A stretch of 64,000 nucleotides of DNA from an uncultured Kordiimonas sp. (GCA_947500295.1 CANMRM010000001.1:248001-312000); one strand, 5' to 3'. Counted from the first letter of the stretch, positions 7,649-17,002 are shown. Made by a program: numbers and translations. The notes: generated by a model from the sequence alone, not told the origin.

Positions 7649-10069
7649 GTGGCGACCGCGAAGCGACGTAAACCCGCTGCTGGAAAGCCAGCAACCAGCG
7701 CCAAGGCACCTGTGCTGCCACCGGCGCTGAGCATCTTTTTGAAAAACAGTGGCTGGCGCCTTTTGGGGCTTCTTTTGTTTGCCCTGGCGGCGGCTGTAAC
7801 GGCGTCACTCTGGAGCTATAACCCTGCCGATCCGGCCTTGAACATGCAAACGAGGTCAGAGGCCACCAACTGGCTTGGCCCTTATGGTGCTGTTGTTGCG
7901 GATATTTTGATGCAGACGCTTGCGCTTGCGTCCTACCTGTTTGTTCTGCCGCTGCTCCTGTGGGGCATGAAGGTAGCGCGCTTGAAGTGGTTACCGCTCT
8001 TTTGGCTCAACCTTGCCGCTTTACCCATCGGGATCATCCTGCTTGCTGTTGCAATCAGTGTGGAAGCCCCCTCGCCTGATTTTGTCGTTCAAAGTGGCTA
8101 TGGCGGTGTTCTGGGTCAGAGGCTTTATTCGGTTGTTGTTGAGCTAACCGCCGGCCTCATGGTCGTGCCGGGCTGGGTCTATATGGCAGTGTTTCTGCTT
8201 CTTGGACTGCCGGTCTATCTGTTTTCGTTTGCCCTGAATGTGGCGGAGTGGAGCGCGTTTCTGCAGGCGATCGTGAAGGTTCTGCGCTGGATCGGCCGTG
8301 CGATAGTTTCCGTGCTCGTTACTATATGGAACGGACTGTCAGCGGTGTTTGCAGCCATTTTCCAGAGGCGAGAGGCCGCAGAAAGCCTGGACGAGCGTAT
8401 TGAACCAACAGCTCGACCCGCCAAGCCAGCAAAGGCTAAAGCTGCGCCTAAAGTAGCCGTTCCCGCAAAGAGGGTGCGGACCCCGGCAAAAACCAAGCGG
8501 GGACAACGGGAAAGCAAGGAAGCTCAAAAAGCGTTGGACCTGGGAGATGGCTCGGATTACCGCCTGCCACCGCTGGAGCTTCTGGCACCGCCGCCACCGG
8601 CTGAAAAACTGGGGCGTGTCAGCGCGGAGGCGCTGGAGCAAAACGCACGCATGCTTGAGGGCGTGCTTGATGATTTTGGCGTGCAGGGTGAGGTCAACGA
8701 TGTCAGGCCAGGCCCGGTCGTCACGCTTTATGAGCTGGAACCTGCCAGGGGCGTGAAGTCGGCTCGGGTTATCGGGCTTGCCGATGATATTGCACGCTCC
8801 ATGAGTGCTATTTCTGCGCGTGTCGCCGTTGTGCCGGGCCGGAATGCCATCGGCATAGAACTGCCGAACAATGACCGGCAGACCGTATTTCTTCGCGAGT
8901 TGCTGGCCTCGAGGGACTTTGAAGCCACCAAAGCACGCCTCGCGGTTATTTTGGGCAAGGACATTGGCGGTGAGCCGGTTGTGGCCGACCTTGCATCCAT
9001 GCCGCACTTGCTTGTCGCCGGGACAACGGGCTCGGGCAAGTCTGTTGGCGTCAACACCATGATTATGTCGCTGCTGTATCGTCACAGCCCGGACACACTC
9101 AGGTTCATTATGGTTGACCCCAAAATGCTGGAATTGTCGGTTTACGATGATATTCCGCACCTCCTGACGCCTGTTGTGACTGAACCCAAAAAAGCGGTTG
9201 TCGCCCTCAAGTGGGCCGTACGCGAAATGGAAGAGCGCTACCGCAATATGTCGAAGCTCGGCGTTCGAAACCTGGCGGCGTTTAACAAGCGGGTGGCAGA
9301 GGCGAACGCAAAAGGTGAACGGCTGGTACGTCAGGTGCAAACCGGTTTTGACAAAGAAACCGGTCAGCCAGTTATAGAAGAGCAGGAGTTTGATTTCGTT
9401 CCCTTGCCGTTTATCGTGATTGTGATCGATGAGATGGCAGACTTGATGCTGGTTGCGGGCAAGGATGTCGAGGCGACTGTGCAGCGGCTGGCGCAAATGG
9501 CGCGGGCAGCCGGCATTCACCTGATCATGGCAACGCAGCGGCCGTCCGTGGATGTGATCACCGGCACGATCAAAGCGAACTTCCCGACCCGCATCAGTTT
9601 TCAGGTTACCAGTAAAATAGACAGCCGCACCATTCTGGGCGAGCAGGGTGCGGAACAACTCCTTGGCATGGGCGACATGCTCTTCATGGCGGGTGGCGGA
9701 CGTATTACCCGTGTGCATGGGGCTTTTGTCGACGACAGCGAGGTCGAGGATGTTGTGACACACCTTAAGAAGCAGGGTGCGCCTGATTATCTCTCGGAAG
9801 TTACAGAGGAACCTGAAGAAGGGTTCGATAGTCCGTTCATCCCAGGTCCATCTGGCGATGATAAAGATAAGAGCCTGTATGATCAGGCTGTGGATATTGT
9901 GCAGCGCGACAGACGCGCGTCTACAAGCTATATTCAGCGCCGCCTGAAAATTGGCTATAACAAAGCGGCAACCCTGATCGAAGAAATGGAAGAACAGGGT
10001 GTGATCAGCGGACCCAACCACAAGGGGCAACGAGAAGTCCTGACACCGGAACGGGAAGATGATTTTTAG
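7649..10069 (+). CDS. ftsK: DNA translocase FtsK
   Basis: 806 residues from GTG 7649 with AGGGCAGGA upstream. The order is the FtsK one: four or so N-terminal membrane helices (residues ~30-200), a Lys/Ala/Pro-rich linker (~250-300), the motor domain with Walker A GTTGSGKS (458-465) and Walker B FIVIVIDEMADLM, and a C-terminal winged-helix gamma domain (STSYIQRRLKIGYNKAATLI) that reads KOPS-type polarity sites. It coordinates chromosome segregation, dimer resolution and division at the septum. The linker is short, which is normal for alphaproteobacteria. lolA follows after 30 bases. Confidence 0.97.
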   Translation: MATAKRRKPAAGKPATSAKAPVLPPALSIFLKNSGWRLLGLLLFALAAAVTASLWSYNPADPALNMQTRSEATNWLGPYGAVVADILMQTLALASYLFVLPLLLWGMKVARLKWLPLFWLNLAALPIGIILLAVAISVEAPSPDFVVQSGYGGVLGQRLYSVVVELTAGLMVVPGWVYMAVFLLLGLPVYLFSFALNVAEWSAFLQAIVKVLRWIGRAIVSVLVTIWNGLSAVFAAIFQRREAAESLDERIEPTARPAKPAKAKAAPKVAVPAKRVRTPAKTKRGQRESKEAQKALDLGDGSDYRLPPLELLAPPPPAEKLGRVSAEALEQNARMLEGVLDDFGVQGEVNDVRPGPVVTLYELEPARGVKSARVIGLADDIARSMSAISARVAVVPGRNAIGIELPNNDRQTVFLRELLASRDFEATKARLAVILGKDIGGEPVVADLASMPHLLVAGTTGSGKSVGVNTMIMSLLYRHSPDTLRFIMVDPKMLELSVYDDIPHLLTPVVTEPKKAVVALKWAVREMEERYRNMSKLGVRNLAAFNKRVAEANAKGERLVRQVQTGFDKETGQPVIEEQEFDFVPLPFIVIVIDEMADLMLVAGKDVEATVQRLAQMARAAGIHLIMATQRPSVDVITGTIKANFPTRISFQVTSKIDSRTILGEQGAEQLLGMGDMLFMAGGGRITRVHGAFVDDSEVEDVVTHLKKQGAPDYLSEVTEEPEEGFDSPFIPGPSGDDKDKSLYDQAVDIVQRDRRASTSYIQRRLKIGYNKAATLIEEMEEQGVISGPNHKGQREVLTPEREDDF

Positions 10070-10099
10070 GCTCACCCACTACGACAGCAAAGCAATAGT

Positions 10100-10789
10100 A
10101 TGAAGTTACCGAGTAAAACCCTTATCTTTGCCGCGGCTGCGTTGTTCGCCGTGAGTGCCAGCGCGCAAGACGAAGTCAGGCCCCTGCCTCCCCTTGAGGA
10201 GCAAACGGTTGCTGAAGATACTTCCCTGCAGGCGCTTCGCCTGGTGCAGACCTATATGGACACTGTGCAAAGCCTGGAGGCGCAGTTTACTCAGTTTGCA
10301 CCGGATGGCGGTGTGGTGTCCGGCACGCTTTCGCTGGCCAGACCAGGTCGAGTCCGGTTCGACTATGAGGAAGAGGTGCCATTTCTTGTTGTTGCGGACG
10401 GCAAAACACTGAACTTCATCGATTACGAAATTGGACAGGTCACGCGCTGGCCGGTCAAGGATACGCCGCTGCGCGCGCTTCTGGGTGGATCAACCGACTT
10501 GGCAAGTATTGGCGCCAACATAGAAATGGCGCCTTTCGAAAACCCGGAACTGGTTTCCTTGCATGCTGTTGACGTGGAGCGGCCCGAACTCGGCCAGATC
10601 ACCGTTTATTTCCAGCGGCAGCCATCTGCTGCTGAAAAGCTCCGGCTGATCAGGTGGGATGTAACCGATGCTCAGGGCCAGATTACCACCGTTGAGCTTG
10701 CAAATGAACGTGTGAATGTGGATCTGGCTGAAAGCCTGTGGGACTTTGAAGACCCCCGTGGCCTTGCCCGCCGCCGTCGCGCTCGCTGA
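10100..10789 (+). CDS. lolA: Outer-membrane lipoprotein carrier protein LolA
   Basis: 229 residues with the signal peptide MKLPSKTLIFAAAALFAVSASAQ. The mature chain shows LolA features: YMDTVQSLEAQFTQFAPDGGVVSGTLSLARPGRVRFDYEE and FLVVADGKTLNFIDYEIGQVTRWPVKDTPLRALLGG. It ferries lipoproteins from the LolCDE complex across the periplasm. The basic end (ARRRRAR) is slightly unusual. Placement right after ftsK is the common order; xthA follows after one hypothetical gene. Confidence 0.95.
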   Translation: MKLPSKTLIFAAAALFAVSASAQDEVRPLPPLEEQTVAEDTSLQALRLVQTYMDTVQSLEAQFTQFAPDGGVVSGTLSLARPGRVRFDYEEEVPFLVVADGKTLNFIDYEIGQVTRWPVKDTPLRALLGGSTDLASIGANIEMAPFENPELVSLHAVDVERPELGQITVYFQRQPSAAEKLRLIRWDVTDAQGQITTVELANERVNVDLAESLWDFEDPRGLARRRRAR

Positions 10790-10884
10790 CACATACAGCC
10801 GATTTCAGCGAATTCGGCTCTGGTTATTCCCGACAATCTGATCTAGAAATCAGCGCAGGGGATATACCAACAACAGGATCAGCA

Positions 10885-11469
10885 GTGAGCGACGGTAGCG
10901 AATTCGATGACTTGCTAGAAGACTTTCCGAGCCTGAAGTCCGTTGCGCCGTTTGTCGCGCTTGCAAGCGACGTACGCTGGTTCAGGGCTCTGGGCGAAGA
11001 CCCGGACAGCGAGACAGTTCGTATCGCGCGTGACTATGCCGACGCCTTGGGCTTTCCGGATGCGGAGCCTGCCTTCATGCCGGACTGGGAAGACGCTGCC
11101 GCTGCCGCTGAAAACACGGAATTCAATAGTCCTGCATGGGAAGCAGAAGAACAGCTTCGGGCCGCGCTCACCGACGAAGTCCTGCTTGCGATTGATCCAC
11201 AGACCCTTGAAATGGTTATGACCCATGTCGCGCAAGCCGTCACAGAAGCTATCGATGATGCCGCCAAGGAAGCGGCCGAGTTTCTCAGAATTGATGATGA
11301 GAGTTTCGTGATGGCAACATCAGGGGCTGCCGCACAGGCGGTTTATCAGGCGGCACTTGTTGGCATGGCCGGGGAAGAGGAAGACCATCCGCTCAGCCTT
11401 CGTTTTCAGCTTTTTGAAAGGGGCCGCTGGCCTATTGGCATCATCGGCAACAGCTTTCTTATTTTCTGA
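10885..11469 (+). CDS. Hypothetical acidic protein between lolA and xthA
   Basis: 194 residues from GTG 10885 (CAGGATCAGCA upstream). I do not recognise the family. The protein is strongly acidic and alanine-rich, with runs of helix such as DAAAAAENTEFN and VTEAIDDAAKEAAEFL, and ends in a more hydrophobic RWPIGIIGNSFLIF. There is no signal peptide or membrane helix. Coding is supported by codon pattern, fit between two conserved genes and a ribosome-binding site. It could be a small cytoplasmic adaptor, but nothing in the sequence shows a role. Confidence 0.7.
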   Translation: MSDGSEFDDLLEDFPSLKSVAPFVALASDVRWFRALGEDPDSETVRIARDYADALGFPDAEPAFMPDWEDAAAAAENTEFNSPAWEAEEQLRAALTDEVLLAIDPQTLEMVMTHVAQAVTEAIDDAAKEAAEFLRIDDESFVMATSGAAAQAVYQAALVGMAGEEEDHPLSLRFQLFERGRWPIGIIGNSFLIF

Positions 11470-11495
11470 TCAAGCAATTAACTCGGGGAGTCTCT

Positions 11496-12275
11496 ATGCG
11501 CATCATCACATGGAACATCAATTCGGTGCGCGCGCGCACGAGCATCGTTGAACAGCTTGTCAAAACCTATGACCCTGACGTCCTGTGCCTGCAGGAAACC
11601 AAGGTTCAGGATCATATGTTTCCAACCGGTTTTTTTGAGGACATTGGCCTGCCGCATCTGGCAATACACGGCCAGAAAAGCCACCATGGTGTGGCGACGG
11701 CTGCCAAGATACCGTTTGAGGACAGTTTCAAGATTGATTGGTGCCAGAAGGGGGATGCCCGGCACATTGCCGTCAAGTTTAACGGCGTGACCCTGCATAA
11801 TTTCTATGTGCCCGCGGGTGGTGATGAGCCCAACCCGGAGACCAACGACAAGTTTGCGCACAAACTGCAGTTTGTGGAGGAAATGACCCAGTGGTCAAAG
11901 GACCTCAGCGAGCCGAGCATTGTGGTTGGGGACCTAAACATTGCGCCGCACCCGGATGATGTGTGGGACCATAAAAAGCTTTTGAAGGTGGTGTCGCATA
12001 CGCCGGTTGAAACCGAAGGCATGATGAACCTGATCGACGCCCACGGCTGGGTGGATGTGATGCGTGAATTTACGCCAGTGCCTGAGAAGCTCTACAGCTG
12101 GTGGTCATACCGGGCAAGGGACTGGTCAGCGGCAGACAAGGGTCGCAGGCTCGATCATGTCTGGGTGAGCCCAAGCCTCAAGGGGGCGCCAACGCATATG
12201 GAAGTGGCGCGTGACGCTCGGGGTTGGGAAAAGCCTTCCGACCACGCACCGGTGATTGTCGACTTCGATTTCTGA
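11496..12275 (+). CDS. xthA: Exodeoxyribonuclease III
   Basis: 259 residues of the AP-endonuclease/DNase I-like fold. Signature segments are MRIITWNINSVRAR at the start, LCLQETKVQD with the metal-binding Glu, VVGDLNIAPHPDDVW, WWSYRARDWSAADKGRRLDHVWVS and the terminal SDHAPVIVDF with the catalytic Asp-His pair. It cleaves at abasic sites and removes 3' blocks in base-excision repair. GGGGAG precedes the ATG. Length is normal for the family. Confidence 0.96.
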   Translation: MRIITWNINSVRARTSIVEQLVKTYDPDVLCLQETKVQDHMFPTGFFEDIGLPHLAIHGQKSHHGVATAAKIPFEDSFKIDWCQKGDARHIAVKFNGVTLHNFYVPAGGDEPNPETNDKFAHKLQFVEEMTQWSKDLSEPSIVVGDLNIAPHPDDVWDHKKLLKVVSHTPVETEGMMNLIDAHGWVDVMREFTPVPEKLYSWWSYRARDWSAADKGRRLDHVWVSPSLKGAPTHMEVARDARGWEKPSDHAPVIVDFDF

Positions 12276-12305
12276 TCTTGCTGTGAAAACAGCCATGGGG
12301 TTGGC

Positions 12306-13148
12306 ATGAAGTCGGGTTTTCATATCGACACAATGAATAGTCCGGACGTCGGTACGGCAGTTGACTGGGCGGGCCGGGAAGGGTGGAACCCGGGCCTGCA
12401 CGATGCAGAAACGTTTTATGCCGCAGACAACCATGGCTTTTTCAAAGGCGTGCTGAACGGTGAGGTCGTCGCAACTGGCAGCGCGGTTGTCTATGACGAC
12501 ACCTATTCTTTTTGCGGGCTCTATATCGTGGCTCCTGAGCACCGCGGCAAGGGATACGGCTTTGCGCTGACCAAAGCGCGACTGGCCTATTGCGGTGATC
12601 GCAACGTCGGTATTGACGGCGTGTTGGAAAATGTCCGTATTTATGAGCGGATCGGTTATCAGGCGTTCTACGAGAACTGCCGCTATCAGAAAACGGCCAG
12701 TGCTGGTCGTCTTGCGCCTGAGGTTCGGGAAGTTGTGCCAGCCGACTTTCCGGCAATACAAACATACGACCGCCGTTGCTTTCCGGCACCCCGAGACGCG
12801 TTTTTGCAGGCTTGGTTGTCGCAGGAAGGATCGAAAGCTGTTGGTTATTTCGATGCTGGTAAACTGAAAGGCTATGCGGTGCGTCGCCGGTGTTTGACCG
12901 GGCACAAAGTGGGGCCGCTTTTTGCCGATAATGCCGATATTGCGGAAACGCTTTTTGACGCGCTCCAAAGTGATATTGAAGGCGAGTTATTCAGCCTCGA
13001 CACGCCGGAAAACAATCCGGCCGCGATCTGTCTGGCCGAGACCAGACAGATGGAAAAGGTGTTTGCGACCGCACGCATGTACCAGAAAGGTTTGCCCGAC
13101 ATAGACGCAGGCAAGGTGTTTGGGATCACCACATTCGAACTGGGCTGA
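12306..13148 (+). CDS. GNAT family N-acetyltransferase (two-domain, YitH-like)
   Basis: 280 residues. The N-terminal half is a GNAT domain whose acetyl-CoA loop is seen in CGLYIVAPEHRGKGYGFAL (R/Q-x-x-G-x-G/A type), followed by an ENVRIYERIGY element. The C-terminal half, with QTYDRRCFPAPRDAFLQAWLSQE and GYAVRRRCLTGHKVGPLFADN, matches the second acetyltransferase-like domain of the YitH group. The acceptor is unknown. It lies downstream of xthA and is followed, convergently, by the response regulator with no gap. Confidence 0.85.
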   Translation: MKSGFHIDTMNSPDVGTAVDWAGREGWNPGLHDAETFYAADNHGFFKGVLNGEVVATGSAVVYDDTYSFCGLYIVAPEHRGKGYGFALTKARLAYCGDRNVGIDGVLENVRIYERIGYQAFYENCRYQKTASAGRLAPEVREVVPADFPAIQTYDRRCFPAPRDAFLQAWLSQEGSKAVGYFDAGKLKGYAVRRRCLTGHKVGPLFADNADIAETLFDALQSDIEGELFSLDTPENNPAAICLAETRQMEKVFATARMYQKGLPDIDAGKVFGITTFELG

Positions 13149-13844
13149 TCAGCCACCAAGTCCTTGCAGGCTATAGCCACCTGGCTCGGTAACCAGAATG
13201 CGACTGGCGCCGGTTTCCACCTCGATCTTCTGGCGCAACCGGTAGACATGCGTCTCGAGCGTATGCGTTGTGACGCCTGAGTTGTAACCCCAGACCTCTG
13301 CAAGCAATTCTTCGCGCCCGACCGCCTTGCCGCCTGCGCGGTATAGATACTTCAGGATATTGGTCTCTTTTTCCGTCAGACGGATCTTCTGGCCGCTTTC
13401 GCGTTCCTCAAGAATTTTGGCGGAAGGCTGGAATGTGTACGGACCGATATCAAACGTTGCATCTTCGCTTTGCTCATACTGCCGGAAATGGGCACGCACG
13501 CGAGCCAGCAGAACATTGAAACTGAAGGGCTTGTGCACATAGTCGTTGGCGCCAGCATCGAGGCCAAGCACCGTGTCGGCTTCAGTGACATTGCCTGTCA
13601 GCATCAGGATGGGCACTGTAATACCGTTCTTGCGGATGCGTTTGCACAGTTCACGGCCGTCCATGTCCGGCAGGCCAACGTCCAGAATGATCATGTCCAC
13701 CTGATTGTCTGCCAGAAACTCCAGCGCATCACCGGCGGTACCGCGTTCTTCCGTGCTAAATTCTTCATAAAGGGCAAGCTGGTCCGCAAGACCTTCTCGC
13801 AGGTCTACATCATCATCAACCAGCAGCAATTTTCTACCTGACAT
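13149..13844 (-). CDS. OmpR/PhoB-family response regulator, orphan
   Basis: 231 residues. A receiver domain (1-~120) carries the acidic pocket DDD at 10-12, the phospho-acceptor D55 in MIILDVGLPDMDG, the T/S site LTGN and K in VHKPFSF. A winged-helix DNA-binding domain follows, ending TLETHVYRLRQKIEVETGASRILVTEPGGYSL. No histidine kinase is encoded nearby. Its place close to xthA and an L,D-transpeptidase resembles neighbourhoods of the envelope regulator CenR in other alphaproteobacteria, but I would not assign that symbol without alignment. Confidence 0.9.
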   Translation of the reverse strand: MSGRKLLLVDDDVDLREGLADQLALYEEFSTEERGTAGDALEFLADNQVDMIILDVGLPDMDGRELCKRIRKNGITVPILMLTGNVTEADTVLGLDAGANDYVHKPFSFNVLLARVRAHFRQYEQSEDATFDIGPYTFQPSAKILEERESGQKIRLTEKETNILKYLYRAGGKAVGREELLAEVWGYNSGVTTHTLETHVYRLRQKIEVETGASRILVTEPGGYSLQGLGG

Positions 13845-14038
13845 CGTCTGATCCCCTAAAAATCATCAACAGTAAACTCGGAACAGGAAAAAAAGCACCG
13901 TTCGTTTCTGTTTGCGGCACTGCGGCCTATATAGTGATCATGGACAGTATCGCTTATCACGGTCACTCACAATCGTTTGATCATTTCGCGAGGCTGTGAC
14001 ACAAGGCAAACGTTGAATAAGGAAATTCACTTGTCATT

Positions 14039-15136
14039 ATGGCGAGCATGAACGCATCAGAACAAGGCCAGTTGATGGTGGAGAGGGCCGCTGACGAGCT
14101 TCGGCGCGGCCTGCCTGTGCGCCTGCAGCGGGAGGGCGGGGCGCTGCTTGTGATGGCTGCCGAGTATGCCAACCCTTCAACCCTTGAACTATATGACGGA
14201 CTGGTGGACGACAGTTTCGTGTTGTTGACCAACAACCGTGCCGCCGCGCTCAAGGTCGCTGGTGAAGACTGGCCGGTTGTGCGGATTAACCGCCCCGGCT
14301 GGATGACGGCCAAGGATATTGTAGCGATGGCAGATCCGACGCTTGATTTGTCCACACCGCTCAAAGGGCCGTTCCAGCGCGTCAATCATGCCTCAACAGA
14401 TCTGGATGTGGCCGCCATCAAGCTTGCAAAGCTTGCTCGCCTGTTACCTGCCGTGATTGCTGCTGAGGTCGGGCCTGACGCGGAGGTAGGCCACCCCGTG
14501 CTTGATGTTGACGCCTCTGATGTCCTGACGGCCGACGAGGCACAAGCCGTCCAGCTGAAGCAGGTTGCTGCGGCACGTGTTCCACTGGCAGGCGCTGAAA
14601 ATACAAGACTGATTGCCTTCAGGCCGCTTGCGGGTGGCATTGAGCATATCGCCATCCTGATCGGGGACCCGGATCGCAGCAAGCCGGTGCTGATGCGCGT
14701 TCACAGCGAATGTTTCACCGGTGACCTTCTGGGGTCAATGAAATGTGATTGTGGTGAGCAGTTGAGGGGGGCGATAAAAGCAATAAACGACGCTGGCGGC
14801 GGCGTCCTGCTCTATATGGCGCAAGAAGGTCGGGGCATCGGGCTGGTCTCAAAGCTGAAGGCCTACGCTTTGCAGGATCAGGGGTATGATACCGTTGATG
14901 CCAACACGCGCCTTGGCTTTGAGGTGGATGAACGCATTTTTGCGCCTGCCGCTGAAATGCTGAAAGGCCTGGGTATCTCCAGTGTCCGCCTGATGACAAA
15001 CAACCCGCTGAAGGTTGAAGGCCTCGAAGGGTACGGCATCACGGTTGCTGAACGGGTTGCGCATAGTTTTCCGACCAACCCTCACAATGCACAGTATCTG
15101 GAAACCAAAAAGTCCCGAACCGGGCACATCCTGTAG
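14039..15136 (+). CDS. ribA: GTP cyclohydrolase II with degenerate DHBP-synthase-like N-terminus
   Basis: 365 residues. The C-terminal half (~185-365) is complete GTP cyclohydrolase II: zinc site C225-FTGDLLGSMK-C236-D-C238, MAQEGRGIGL, and RLMTNNPLKVEGLEGYGI. It opens GTP in the first committed step of riboflavin synthesis. The N-terminal half resembles DHBP synthase but has REGGALLVMAAE (31-42) where the active enzyme has the acidic RENEGD loop, so this half is probably inactive and structural. A DHBP synthase would be needed elsewhere. The L,D-transpeptidase gene starts two bases after the stop. No FMN riboswitch is visible upstream. Confidence 0.93.
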   Translation: MASMNASEQGQLMVERAADELRRGLPVRLQREGGALLVMAAEYANPSTLELYDGLVDDSFVLLTNNRAAALKVAGEDWPVVRINRPGWMTAKDIVAMADPTLDLSTPLKGPFQRVNHASTDLDVAAIKLAKLARLLPAVIAAEVGPDAEVGHPVLDVDASDVLTADEAQAVQLKQVAAARVPLAGAENTRLIAFRPLAGGIEHIAILIGDPDRSKPVLMRVHSECFTGDLLGSMKCDCGEQLRGAIKAINDAGGGVLLYMAQEGRGIGLVSKLKAYALQDQGYDTVDANTRLGFEVDERIFAPAAEMLKGLGISSVRLMTNNPLKVEGLEGYGITVAERVAHSFPTNPHNAQYLETKKSRTGHIL

Positions 15137-15138
15137 TC

Positions 15139-15666
15139 ATGCAAACCTGGCGCGTTATTCCCGATAGCAAGGACGAAAGGCGCGGACGGTTTATCGGCCC
15201 CGCAACAGACGTGCCCTGTGCCCTTGGCCGCGGCGGGGTTATCCTGGAAGGGGAAAAACGGGAGGGCGACGGCAAAACCCCGCTGGGGCGTTATCCATTT
15301 CGGCAGGTATTTTACCGGCCAGACAAAATGAGCGCCCCCGTCTGCAATTTGCCTCTTTCTCCTATCTCTCCTGATCTCGGTTGGTGCGATGATCCCAAAA
15401 GGCCGGAATACAATCAACTGGTGCGCCTGCCGTTTTCCGGTAGCCATGAGAAAATGTGGCGCGATGACAGCCTGTATGATGTGGTACTGGTTGTTGGTCA
15501 CAATGACGATCCGCCTGTTCCCGGGCTTGGCAGCGCCATTTTTGTGCATGTTGCAAGAGACGGTTTTAAACCGACTGAGGGGTGCATTGCGTTGGAGGTT
15601 CTGGCCTTGCTTGCGCTCATTCGGACGCTGCAAAAAGGCGACCAATTACAGGTTGGTCAACTGTAG
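15139..15666 (+). CDS. L,D-transpeptidase (YkuD) family protein
   Basis: 175 residues. The YkuD catalytic motif is present in SAIFVHVARDGFKPTEGCIAL with H137 and nucleophile C149. Preceding segments GDGKTPLGRYPF and DLGWCDDPKRPEYN match the soluble subfamily that lacks a signal peptide. Members form L,D cross-links or attach lipoproteins to peptidoglycan; export of this protein is not evident from its N-terminus, so its site of action is open. It is translationally linked to ribA and overlaps the 3' end of the convergent PLP-homeostasis gene by 10 bases. Confidence 0.85.
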   Translation: MQTWRVIPDSKDERRGRFIGPATDVPCALGRGGVILEGEKREGDGKTPLGRYPFRQVFYRPDKMSAPVCNLPLSPISPDLGWCDDPKRPEYNQLVRLPFSGSHEKMWRDDSLYDVVLVVGHNDDPPVPGLGSAIFVHVARDGFKPTEGCIALEVLALLALIRTLQKGDQLQVGQL

Positions 15667-16322
15667 TCCCGTGCGCCAAAAATCGCGGTGCCTACGCGAA
15701 TGTCGGTCGCCCCCATCGCTGCGGCCAGCGCATAATCCGCACTCATCCCCATTGAAAGTTTCTCAAGGCCTTCTTGCTTGGCAAATTTTTTCAGCAAGGC
15801 AAAATGGAGGGAAGGGTCATCGCCCGCAGGCGGAATGCACATCAAGCCGGCAACCTCAAGGCCCAGTGTTTTGCACTCAGCGTGCAGATCGGACAGATTG
15901 CCTGCGAGCACACCACCTTTTTGCGGTTCCGCGCCGGTGTTCACCTGAAGGTAAATCGGCAGGAATTTTCCTTGCTTTTCCATTTCCTTCGCAAGAGCCC
16001 GGGCAAGCTTAACGCGATCAACAGACTGAATTTCATCAAATAATTCAACGGCCTTGCCCGCCTTGTTGGTCTGCAGGCCGCCGATCAGTGAGAGGTGAAC
16101 GTCAGGGTAGGCCTCTTTCAATGCTGTCCACCGCTCTTCGGCCTCCTGCACGCGGTTTTCACCGAATGTGCGATGCCCTGCTTCGAGGGCGGCAATAACC
16201 CTATCCTCTGGCTGCACTTTCGAGACGGCAATCAACCGAGGGCTGGCAACAGGCACGCCGACGTGTTTGCACATGCTGGCAATTTCAGCGTCGATGGTTT
16301 TGATATTGTCAGTGATGGACAT
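15657..16322 (-). CDS. YggS-family pyridoxal phosphate homeostasis protein
   Basis: 221 residues from ATG 16322; a start at 16349 is rejected because CAGGAG sits 8 bases before 16322. The PLP lysine is K35 in RLIAVSKVQPED. Further family blocks are FGENRVQEAEERW, HLSLIGGLQTNKAGKAV, IYLQVNTGAEPQKGG and LSMGMSADYALAAAMGATDIRVGTAIFG. It is a cytoplasmic TIM-barrel PLP binder that buffers vitamin B6 and amino acid pools rather than a known enzyme. Note LIGGLQTNKAGK, where most members have IGxLQxNK. Confidence 0.95.
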   Translation of the reverse strand: MSITDNIKTIDAEIASMCKHVGVPVASPRLIAVSKVQPEDRVIAALEAGHRTFGENRVQEAEERWTALKEAYPDVHLSLIGGLQTNKAGKAVELFDEIQSVDRVKLARALAKEMEKQGKFLPIYLQVNTGAEPQKGGVLAGNLSDLHAECKTLGLEVAGLMCIPPAGDDPSLHFALLKKFAKQEGLEKLSMGMSADYALAAAMGATDIRVGTAIFGARDYS

Positions 16323-16399
16323 GGTGCGTGTTCTCCTGCACCCGAGCATAGAGGGTTTCGGGCATTTGGGCTTTGCTTCCTATGTGCTAGGAAATGCAG

Positions 16400-17002
16400 A
16401 TGGTCAAGCCTCCACATATTCAGCCCGCCAGCGCAAATGCCTTGCGCGTCCGCGCAAGGGCAGGTGCTGCGCGGCTTGTGCTGATGACAGATTGCGTGCG
16501 ATTGCCGGATCCAAGTGCCGCTATTGCCTCACTGCCGGCAGGGTCCCTCATCATCATGAGGGATTATGACCATGCCGAGAGGGAAGCCTTGGCCAAAACG
16601 CTGAAGCAGGCGTGCAGAGATGCCGGCTGCTGGTTTCTTGTTGCCGGTGATCATTTGCTTGCCCGCCGAGTAGGTGCGGACGGAGTGCATTTACCTGAGC
16701 ATCTTGTGCGCGCACCTTTGAAAGCCCGCAATGGCTTTCGATTGGTGTCCGCTGCCTGCCACTCGCGCCGATCTATAGCGCGGGCAAAGATGGCCGGTGC
16801 TGACCTTGCGATAGTATCTCCCCTCTTTCCGACAAACAGTCATCCGGGGAAAACGACGCTCGGCGTTCACCGGTTCGCCCGCCTGACACAGAATGCCGGA
16901 CTGCCAGTAGCGGCGTTAGGCGGCATAACGCACAAAAATGCCGCGCAGTTGCGCGGCCTGAAGCTTGCTGCTGTTGCAGGAATTTCTGGTTTAACCAGCT
17001 AG
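16400..17002 (+). CDS. Thiamine phosphate synthase/TenI-like TIM-barrel protein
   Basis: 200 residues from ATG 16400, which has AGGA at proper spacing; an ATG two codons earlier does not. ThiE/TenI features: LVLMTDCVRLPDPSAAIASLPAGSLIIMRDYD, LARRVGADGVHLPEH, VSAACHSRRSIARAKMAGADLAIVSPLFPTNSHPGKTTLGV and VAALGGITHKNAAQL. True ThiE couples the thiazole and pyrimidine halves of thiamine. Divergence from the consensus and lack of other thi genes here leave TenI-like function possible. Divergent from the YggS gene and ending four bases inside the convergent outer-membrane gene. Confidence 0.8.
   Translation: MVKPPHIQPASANALRVRARAGAARLVLMTDCVRLPDPSAAIASLPAGSLIIMRDYDHAEREALAKTLKQACRDAGCWFLVAGDHLLARRVGADGVHLPEHLVRAPLKARNGFRLVSAACHSRRSIARAKMAGADLAIVSPLFPTNSHPGKTTLGVHRFARLTQNAGLPVAALGGITHKNAAQLRGLKLAAVAGISGLTS

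Noticed and set aside
8339-10075. Minus-strand open frame of 578 codons within ftsK
   Set aside because: It is antisense to the confident FtsK motor domain; the long frame comes from the codon bias of ftsK and has no family features.
10801-10830. Hairpin after lolA (AGCCGA ... TCGGCT)
   Set aside because: Only six pairs and no T run; not convincing as a terminator.
13845-14038. FMN riboswitch before ribA
   Set aside because: I looked for the conserved RFN helices and loops in the gap and did not see them.
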